Shown: piece after piece, positions 56,124 to 64,000 of the stretch
Numbering within the stretch: the stretch's first letter is position 1
Layout: each line of letters begins with the position of its first letter
Assembly: GCA_001910725.1 (NCBI GenBank)
Contig: MJGA01000019.1
Span: forward strand, 186,001 to 250,000
Reading direction: 5' to 3'
Length of the DNA stretch: 64,000 nt
Origin: Phanerodontia chrysosporium
Lineage: Eukaryota; Basidiomycota; Agaricomycetes; Polyporales; Phanerochaetaceae
The notes under the pieces: model-generated
What the model saw: the letters and a program-made list of their open reading frames with translations, nothing else
Database searches by the model: none
Told to the model about the DNA's origin: nothing
Program-made: the position numbers and the translations under genes

Positions 56124-57483
56124 TCAAACACCGGCTCCGGCCCACCATATCTCGCCAGCACTCGCTCCATGCGCTTGCGCCAGCTCAATCAGAACCACGG
56201 TACCCGGTACAACGTGGATGATCGAACCCTCCAAGAGGTCCACCACTTCTCCCTTTACTGCTACCTCCACTGCGCCAGCCGTGACGATGCCAATCATCGG
56301 CCCATCGATGGCCGCCAACGTCTCCTGTTGCGTGCCCTCCAAGCGCGTGCCGAGGACGACAAATTCCTCGATCGGCGGGTCGTACATCTCCGTGTGCCCG
56401 TTCTTGCTCTTGGGGTACGGCTTGTGCGGAAGCCGCCAGTGGTCTTTGCCGCGCGACGTGAACGTGAGCGCGTGCACAAAGTCTGGGGTCTGCCGCTCCC
56501 CGGTCGGAACGAAGGCCGCGTTTAGCACATTGTCTGATATAGCCATGCATTCGATGATGTCGCCCTCCAGATACGCGTGGATCTCGTCTGCGCCGATGTA
56601 CACCGCCTCGCCACGCTTGAGTTTCAGGAAGTTCAAGAAGAAGACCGTCGAGAGCACGCCAACATCACCAGGATATTGCTCATTGACCTTGTGCAAGAGG
56701 CGGACGGTCTCCTGCTCCAGTGCACCGGGGTCTTTTGAGACGCGCTGAACAAGCGAGCGAACGAGGGGAGTGATGACATCCTGTGGACGACTCAAGAGCG
56801 TGCCGTACAACTTTCGAAGTGTCTCCTTCGAAGGCTTCTCGACGAACTCATCCACGACCTTGTCGTCACCGACTGCCTGCCTCAGCTCTGGCACCGACAC
56901 GGTGTTCTTGCTGATGTCGTCCACTGGTTGGAATCCGACAAAGCCTGTGAAAGCGACGCCTTCGCCCCAAGACTTGTCGGCCAGAGGCTCGCCTATACAG
57001 ACAGCAATCTCTGGCTTGTGATTGGGGTCGACGAACGTCTTCGGGTCCTTCCGCGCTAGCTCCTCCGCGAGAGCTCTGTCGGGGTGGACCTGCAATGGCA
57101 GAGCCTTCTCGATGGACAGAACTTTGAAGAGGAAGGGTATATGCGTCTCGCCCTTCCATTTCTTGACCAGCGATTCGCCGAGGTAGTGCTTCGGGTCGGA
57201 GGCAATGAGATCGTGTAGCGATTTGCTAGGGTCGTCGAAGAGGTGTGCGGGCCGTTCTGGTGCGTGCCCATCCATATCTACGAGACGTCGTCAGGACCGG
57301 CTGATGTGAAATATTGACAACTATGCGCACCTCAGCATATGGTTTGTCTAATTCCACCTGGAAGTCGCTCCCGAGCGCATTGTGCAAGAGCCGCGCAGCG
57401 AGCGAGGCCGTGCCTCTCTTGCCCCAGTCGTATTGCTGGACAAAGCCCTTGAGGCGAATGAGGTCCTGATGTCCCTGAGTCAT
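56124..57483 (-). CDS. Mannose-6-phosphate isomerase
   Basis: ATG at 57483 (MTQGHQDLIRLKGFVQQYDW); an alternative in-frame start lies upstream. A short intron leads to IWMGTHQNGP; the frame then breaks at 57249-57251 (GGG on plus, one base short) and continues HLFDDPSKSLHDLIASDPKH. Zinc-site region: FLFKVLSIEKALPLQVHPDR and HKPEIAVCIG, with the His and Glu ligands of type I phosphomannose isomerases. Also VYIGADEIHAYLEGDIIEC and NVLNAAFVPTG near the active site. Interconverts fructose-6-phosphate and mannose-6-phosphate in the cytosol and so feeds GDP-mannose for cell wall and glycoproteins. Corresponds to yeast PMI40. Confidence 0.93.
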
Positions 57484-57671
57484 GTTTACAGTTGTCGCTG
57501 TCGTGGCCGGCACCTTCGTCGTTGCAGAACACGTCGAGCGCGCCGCGTCTTATATGCTCGCCACCAGCAGCAGCAATGGTCCACTCGATGACGTCGCGGA
57601 CGCATTCGACGACATCATCGCCGATCCGAGCACGATCTAGGCGCCACTGCGATAAGATAAGCAGAGGATCT

Positions 57672-58849
57672 CTAAACGTCCTTCCAGAGCAAGTAGTCGG
57701 GGTCGTGCAGCGGCCGTGGGGTCCCCAGGGGGTTCACAGGGAGGATAACATACTCGTGAGAGTAGGAGTAATGCAGGCAAGCGACGAGCCGAAGTGAAGG
57801 GCACGCCTGGGCGACTGCGCGGGAGGTGTCTCGGCCGATAACGTTCCAGGTAATGAGCGAGTGGAGGTGTTTGAACTGCGAGAGAACCTCAATGAGGTCA
57901 CGATCCTGCGTATCAAATGCGTCAGCAAGCACTTGCGCGTAGATATCACGAGGATGCCTTACAGATGCATTGAAGAATGGCACGAAGCCTATGGAGCGCA
58001 GCTCGGGTGCCCCCTTGGCAAGAGCACTGAGCACCGAGATCAGCGTCCGCTTGCTGTAGGGGAAGTTGAAGCGGAGAGACCGCAGACTCTTGGCACCGTC
58101 GCCCTCGACAAACTTCTCGATGTAACTCAGCCACCCATCGTCTTCATGGGCACATGGGCCGCAGATCCAGAGATGGCTGAGTGTGGCGGCCGGAATGCAC
58201 TTGAGTGCAAAGCGCGGGCTGTTCGTGTTGAGAACAGAGACAGACGGCGCAAGTTTCGAGTTCGGACGAGACCCAGCGACATCCATGTCGGCGAGCGCCC
58301 GCGCCGAGTCGTCGTCGCAAAAGCTCTCCGTCCAGTAGAGCTGCTCCAGGAGCGCTGTGAGCGCAGGAACGCCAGCAGGTCCTCGTCGAAGACAAAGTCG
58401 GAGTCAAAGTGCCGGAGCGAGAATGTGCTGCGCGCGAGCACCCACGCGTTCTTGTTACCCGTGGGGACGGCCATGTCGTCGTGGATGCGGAGCTCCTCGA
58501 GACATGGTAGGTCGTGCAGAAGGCGCGCGATGCGCTCCCAGTATTCGCGGTCCCGCGCTGGCGATATAAACGTCCCCGCGTCGTCGTTCGAGATCCGCAG
58601 CGAGCGCACGAGCATGTGCCGGTGCGGAGATGAGGTGATGAGGTCGCACAGGTACTCGGTGTGTGGGCGGCGCGACGACTCGATGGAGCGGTAGATGAAG
58701 TATTCGGCTTCGCTCTGCAGATTGCGAGACACCACGCTTAGACTGCAGAGGTCCCGCTTGGAGGGGATGTACTGGAAGATGTGCCTGTAGAGTTCGGTGG
58801 GAAGGCAAGGCCCCGGATGTCTCGAAGCCTCTTCTTCGGATTGAGTCAT
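57672..58849 (-). CDS. F-box protein
   Basis: ATG 58849 (MTQSEEEASRHPGPC), or 58894 for a longer form. F-box in the first 60 residues: LPTELYRHIFQYIPSKRDLC, SLSVVSRNLQSEAEYF. The rest looks like degenerate leucine-rich repeats (LHDLPCLEELRIHDD; APELRSIGFVPFF; FKHLHSLITWNVIG). The frame breaks by one base near 58364-58375 and continues as QLYWTESFCDDDSARALADM. F-box proteins bind Skp1 and choose substrates for SCF ubiquitin ligases; the target is unknown. Such genes are abundant in Agaricomycetes. Confidence 0.8.
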
Positions 58850-61800
58850 CGTGTCCCGCTGTGCCCCTGAGGAGTTAGAGGTATCTTCCCGCAAGCCAAT
58901 GATGGTCTTTACCTGAGAATCCTAGGATACTCGTGCGCGGATAAGCTCACAGGCAGCGCAGGAGAGAGTAGTAAGAGCGGATGTCATGATTGCGTTCGCA
59001 TTATATGAGCCCGCCGACGGAGTTGGCCGAGTTCCTGATCACAATACTTCCGTGGCCGAAACGCGGTGCAAGGGGTCTGCCACTTGCCGCCGCCGCCCCT
59101 AAGAACCCCGCATCGTCGAAACAGCCATTCTAGCAGAGGCATGTAGCTTGCAGATGGCGCAATGGAGACGTAAAGAGATTCTCGATAACTGTCAGATGAG
59201 GACAGGAGGGTTGGTCTGTTGGTTAGGTGGTTGGATTGGGCGCATGCCAGGAAACTACAGAACGGCCAATGGCGTTAATTTCATGCTTGTTGCGTTTGAA
59301 GGTCTGCCCAAATACATATGTCTGCCGGATGAATGCTGGAACCTGTACGCTATTGTAAGAATTTTACATGCATGATCTTCTGGGAAAACCTCCGAGGCTT
59401 CAGAGTGCAGTTCTTGTGTGTTGAATCTCTCCGTAGAGAAGTCGCCACATGTTTCAAGGCGAAGGACTGCAGTGCATCGGAAGTCCTCTGAGGAAAGACG
59501 TGGCAATTGTCGGCAGGTCGTACGGGCGCAGGCGGAAGTACTAAATTCATCAAGGTGCGAGCGGTGCGACAGCGGAAAGCGCAAAAAAGGCTGCGGTATG
59601 TAAAGTAGGGCATGGGACAGAGTATATGCGCTGGATACTAACAGCTGTGAGAATTGCGCACCTTTTATTCGCGACCTACCAAGCGTTCGGGGTGGCCGCG
59701 AGGTGTCTAAAGCGCGGCAGACTCCGATTTTCGATGATCAGACTTAGACCACTTGCATATTTCAACGATTAATTTCAGAGCCATTGGAAGAGTCATGCAA
59801 ACGCGAGATGATGATGCTTGACAGAGGGTAGTATGGTCTGAATTGAAGGCGGGAAATAAGTAGCAAAATACGCCACGAGCCATCTCCAACGTGATCCCGC
59901 CCCGCCTCACCATCGCCTTGCGTTTCGACCACTGCCAAGACTAGAGAAATTGAGAGACACCGATATCCTGCAACTTGAAACATGTGCGGTGAACCCATCA
60001 GTATACGAGAGAGAGTAGAATTACGGGGTATTGAGGGGCTTCTCGGATATCGAGCGCAGCCTCTGAAGGCAACATGCGACGCAACTGCGCGGAAAATGTG
60101 GATGAGCGCCACGCGCTTGATCCGCTCTTGCCATCAGCGGAACGGAGTCCTCGGAGGCGTCGCCACGTCGCTGCCTCGTCGCACCCCCTCGTCGTCGACA
60201 AGTGCGAGCCCTATTCGACGTCAACTACTTCACCCAAGTGCTGATGGAATGGAACATCAGTTACAGCATCTGAACGGCTCGTGAGTGATATATTCCTTCC
60301 TAGACGTCCCAGTGGCTGCTCGAATTCCGAACCGGAAGTCGGCCAGGCCGCCTGCGGCGTCCCGGCCCTGGCCATGACCAAATTGCCCCTTCGGGTGGTG
60401 GAACGTGATACGTGATCCGCTATCACGGATAATATTGCCTCCGATCGCGCTGCCCACGACGAGTGCCATGCCAGCCATCTCTTTCTCCGTGCCTCACGGA
60501 TGTCTCTGCACGTCCCCCGTTGTATACAGGCTAATACTAGTCTACAGACCCGACGGACCTGACCCTCGCAAGAGGATGGCGCGAGTTATCACCAGTTCTC
60601 ACCCGACACAGCCTTCGCTGTCAGCTTCAGCGACGAGCATGACGATCGTTGTGCCTACGGTGCGTCGTAGATTATACGAGGTTGTTTTGACTTACGGGTG
60701 ATGATATAGTGAACTTATTGCGTTATACATAGCGCTATCATCCTCAAGCTCGACGAAAATTGCGGATGAAGGAAGCCGTTTTGCGGCTGACACCTGGCTT
60801 GCCTCAGCAGCTCCAAGCGTCTACAATGCGGTGCGCACTTACAGGGAAAGGTTATCGTGAACGTTATTGGATGAGATTTAGTAGATTACTCTCGCAGAGG
60901 CCCTGCCTGTGCAGCTTACACGATCTGGGTCCTTGCCAGCTAGCCAGTCGCAGACATTGCGACCGAGCCTCAAGCCACTCTCCTTCAGGAGCGAACTCGT
61001 AAGTACCGGACTTCGTTTCACAGCTGCCTCTTGGGAACGCCAAACAGAGGACACATCTCGGTCTTTGCTTCCAGGGCATCCTTCGTCAACTCTGTGCAAA
61101 CCCACGTTCCCGTCTCTCGAGTCCTCAGTAGGCCATGTCTCGCCTGCTCGACCACTCTGAATCGTGAATAATGCGCATTTACCACCGATATGCGACGTTT
61201 CGCAAGCGTCGACGAGGCATTCTGCCTGACGAGCAGTGATGTCGTCGCCTCGAAGGTCCGCGCGCTCTTGAACGGACCTTCGCTATAAGCTTGCCGACCA
61301 GAATCTTCGACTTTGCGAGTCTGAACAGATTCTGCTATCCCAGAAGAAGCAAGCTTGCCTCAGGTACGAACCTAAGCCAAACACGCATGCTACCTTCGGC
61401 TTTCTCTGCTCCTACCGAGACCTGATCTATGCTATCCCAGTCGTACGCCAACCGGAATGCTCATCCTGACGACTGTGCTATAGACGTCTCAAGCCACGTC
61501 CAGTACTTTGAGCGTCGTGAAGATCACCGTGCGCGTGGGAACCCTCTGCTTAGGCGACGGCCTCGTGGCGGCAAGCGCCTCGAAACCGAACCGCCACTTC
61601 TCTCCGCACCATCAACATGTGTGCAAGTCCGCCGAGACCTATGCGCGATTCTGTGACCAACATGCTGCATTACTATCTTCAATAAGCGCGGATCTCCTGG
61701 CGTTCTGTTCAACTTGCGTAGGTGAGATATGTGACGCCACTTGAAGAAGCTGGCCGGAGGAGAGTGCCACAGCATTACCTTGATGCACATACCACCGGGA

Positions 61801-62258
61801 AGCTGATGACGGTGCGTTTCTTTTGGGAACGAGGCATCACCTGCTTATGCTTCACCCTCAGGGTCTTGCAAAAGGGCCGCCGCGCCTACCGAACCAAAGC
61901 AGCGAAGCCATCGCCCATCATGTGTGGCCCTTAAATGGCCTTACACGTGTTCCTTTTGCCTTCCCCGCCTTTGTCCTGGGCCTTGCCTCACAAGCAGGCC
62001 AGGGGCGGAGGCGCTGCAGGCAAAAGGTAGACATGCCTCTTTGGGTGGGCGTCACCACCGGCTTCGCGGTTTGTACAAAGTGCCCACCAAAGAGCGTCGA
62101 GCATCATGGTGCCGCTCCTCTGCTTAGGTCTCTGTGGCCGTTACAATGCACCTGCGGTATAAAATGCGCGTACGCCGTTGTCGCTATGGAGTATCAACCA
62201 TCTGTCTGAAGACTTGACGACCTGACCGACGAATACTCCGAGAGTACGCTCGTATCCG
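58850..62258. other. Gene-poor 3.4 kb
   Basis: No recognised gene. A 73-codon minus frame at 60257-60478 (GQFGHGQGRDAAGGLADFRF) may be an isolated exon or relic. Base composition is more AT-rich than around it, and no terminal repeats of a mobile element were seen. Confidence 0.4.
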
Positions 62259-62867
62259 ATGGCAGTTCACAGCCTTGTCGACGTCCAGCAGTCTTTTTGC
62301 TGTCGCTACCCCAAAAGCGCTCCGTCGCATGCACAGACGGTTCAGGTCTTGGGCACCGTTGTCGCTCAGCAAATACTTGCACCTGTCAATTACCTGGGCA
62401 ATATCGTGCACTTCGAACGTTCGACATCCAATAAGTCGAGCATAACACTGGCAGGGGTTCACTTGCGCAATCCTGATATCAAAGACTCGGGAAAGCCTGT
62501 CACTCTTCCGCAAGTCTTTTCCTTGGCAATAAGCGTTCGTAGATCTCATAATCGGTCACTGTCTGCTGTTGACTTCGCCTCCGTACAGTGGCCAGGTATG
62601 AAGACTTACGCGCGAGAGTGTCGTGGTAATGGCCACCCCTGGACGAGAGAGACATTAGTGCAGGTTATAAGACGAGTGTTCATTGCTTATGTTGAGGTGC
62701 GTGCAACAGATCATATTTCGACCCAAAGCTCAATCTACTCCCAGGATGCCGGAGGATTGAAAGGCGATTACCCTTTCGATGCTAAAGACATCCACAAGCT
62801 CAAGCTACTCGAGCTGCGTCAAGTATCGCAAATGGATTATCAACCTGTGTTTTCCTTAGAGATATGA
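62259..62867 (+). CDS. 202-codon ORF of unknown function
   Basis: ATG start, open for 202 codons, longer than most chance frames here. No domain, signal peptide or membrane span recognised, and no splice-supported extension found. A weak minus-strand frame overlaps it. May be a relic. Confidence 0.25.
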   Translation: MAVHSLVDVQQSFCCRYPKSAPSHAQTVQVLGTVVAQQILAPVNYLGNIVHFERSTSNKSSITLAGVHLRNPDIKDSGKPVTLPQVFSLAISVRRSHNRSLSAVDFASVQWPGMKTYARECRGNGHPWTRETLVQVIRRVFIAYVEVRATDHISTQSSIYSQDAGGLKGDYPFDAKDIHKLKLLELRQVSQMDYQPVFSLEI

Positions 62868-63008
62868 CTTGAGCATCAAGGTGTACCGTCATGCAATTAG
62901 ATTACAAGTGATTCATCATACTCACCTTAATGGTATCGCAGTGTACGTAGTATTTGCCGTACACATCCAGCGCAGCTAACTCGATACATTATTTCGTACA
63001 GTAAGACA

Positions 63009-64000
63009 TTAGAATAGCATAAGCGGGATTCGCTTGATAATAGCGGGGATGCCCTCTGTCCGGGAGCAACCCAGATGGTCCGTCGCGATGGTGCCTTCAT
63101 GCATAGTGAAACGCATATCACAACGGATGCAATCACCGTGACCGACGGTGACACGTGCGATGGCTTTGAACCTTACCAGACTCCGGTGCCGGGGAGAGAG
63201 ACACTGTGATTCGTCACGAAGCTTGATTAGCCATTCGATGACCTGCGCGGCGACCGCCTGCTCCTGCTCAGCACGGTTCCAGTCGCAGACAGGTGGGTCG
63301 AGACACTCCATTGAGATCCATGTGAGACGCAACTCGAAGCTTAGAAGCCCGGCTAGTGCGGCAAGCGAGTCCTGGAGCAACTCCCAGTCAATGAATGCCC
63401 TGAGTTCGTGCCGGGTTGGGAAGTCGCGGGTACGAAATTCCAATAGCACGTGGCGCACTGTTGGTGGTAGACACGAGAGGATGTTGCGATGTACGTCATG
63501 GAAGGCCCACTATAATCAAGCCCTTTCGTCAACGCGGTAACGCTAGACCTAACGCTGCACGAGCTACTTACACCGCCGGGGGAACACGTCAAGTGAACGA
63601 ACTCCAACCTCATACAGGCCGCCAGTCCTGTCAATCTCAGCTCATCTGTATGTTCAGACGGATCGTCTGAGAAGTCGACATCGGCGTACATAGTGAAGTG
63701 CTTACCATGAGGCTTCGTTCGCGATGGTAGAGAGAATGCCCAGAGCCAAAAGTGTTCCAGGTTTTGCCCACAGGTTCGTAGAAAGCTGTTCATGGCCTCG
63801 ATGTTCCCCTGTTCAGTATTCCACGGACCTCCATACTGTATACACAGCTTGACGAGCGACCATGGTACGATGACCTGCTCGAGCACCCGGAAGATAGTAG
63901 GACAAGAAAAGCGAAAATGGATGTCCTCGACCTGAAGGTGATTCGTGCGAATGATGTCATGCTTGTCGGAAATTGAGATTACCGACTCAAGGCGAAGGTG
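63009..64000 (-). CDS. F-box/LRR-like protein, 3' part, runs off the window
   Basis: Minus-strand exons with repeat-like content: HFRFSCPTIFRVLEQVIVPW, LRTCGQNLEHFWLWAFSLPS, ELRLTGLAACMRLEFVHLTC, an intron near 63560-63510, then HVLLEFRTRDFPTRHELRAF and SLAALAGLLSFELRLTWISM; stop at 63009-63011. The pattern of Leu/Phe-spaced strands with NLEHF-type steps is that of the C-terminal repeats of Agaricomycete F-box-like proteins. The N-terminal F-box would lie beyond 64000, so the call rests on repeats alone. Confidence 0.5.

Noticed and set aside
1..64000. CRISPR arrays, operons, ribosome binding sites, tRNA and rRNA genes
   Set aside because: Spliced eukaryotic genes throughout; no regularly spaced direct repeats, and no cloverleaf or rRNA core was recognised by eye. 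A tRNAscan run could still find a tRNA I missed.

Overview
The window is nuclear DNA of a filamentous basidiomycete, most likely an Agaricomycete (mushroom or polypore type). Genes are dense, on both strands, and cut by many introns of about 50 nt with GT-AG ends. The recognisable proteins are eukaryotic, and the P450, DUF1365-like and F-box types are ones that such fungi carry in numbers. No rRNA, tRNA, CRISPR array or bacterial operon was seen. The closest order cannot be fixed from the sequence alone.

Layout. (1) 1-11824: a DIRS-like retroelement (Gag-like protein with zinc knuckles, RT-RNase H, start of a third ORF) that runs off the left edge. It is split by a full-length Ty3/gypsy chromovirus-type LTR retrotransposon at 2943-11043, with identical-looking 600-bp LTRs and a 5-bp target duplication. 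That element carries a C-terminal dUTPase domain on Pol, an 11-nt self-priming signal, and a roughly 1.3-kb leader with no ATG that contains a 271-codon open frame. (2) 12515-19556: DUF1365-family gene and remnant, two members of a small unnamed protein family, and an unknown multi-exon gene. (3) 19829-36173: housekeeping genes: Cid1-like nucleotidyltransferase, PAN3, TFIIE-beta, a cytochrome P450, importin beta-1 and LSm7. (4) 36456-50680: a disordered protein, a second P450, three related C2H2-like proteins and a third member of the unnamed family. (5) 52197-64000: a peroxisomal-type Lon protease, phosphomannose isomerase, an F-box protein, a 4-kb gene-poor stretch, and an F-box/LRR-like gene running off the right edge.

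How the genes relate. Cid1-like, PAN3 and LSm7 all act on mRNA 3' tails, and TFIIE-beta is a transcription factor that shares a short divergent promoter with PAN3. The two P450s are paralogs pointing in opposite directions around importin beta-1 and LSm7. The zinc-finger trio looks like a local duplication series.

A caution for anyone using the gene models: at least eight otherwise good genes contain single-base frame breaks, and most are mended by adding one base to a short C or G run. This looks more like consensus under-calling than real gene decay. Coordinates of genes are spans that include introns; starts are given where an ATG and a splice pattern support them.
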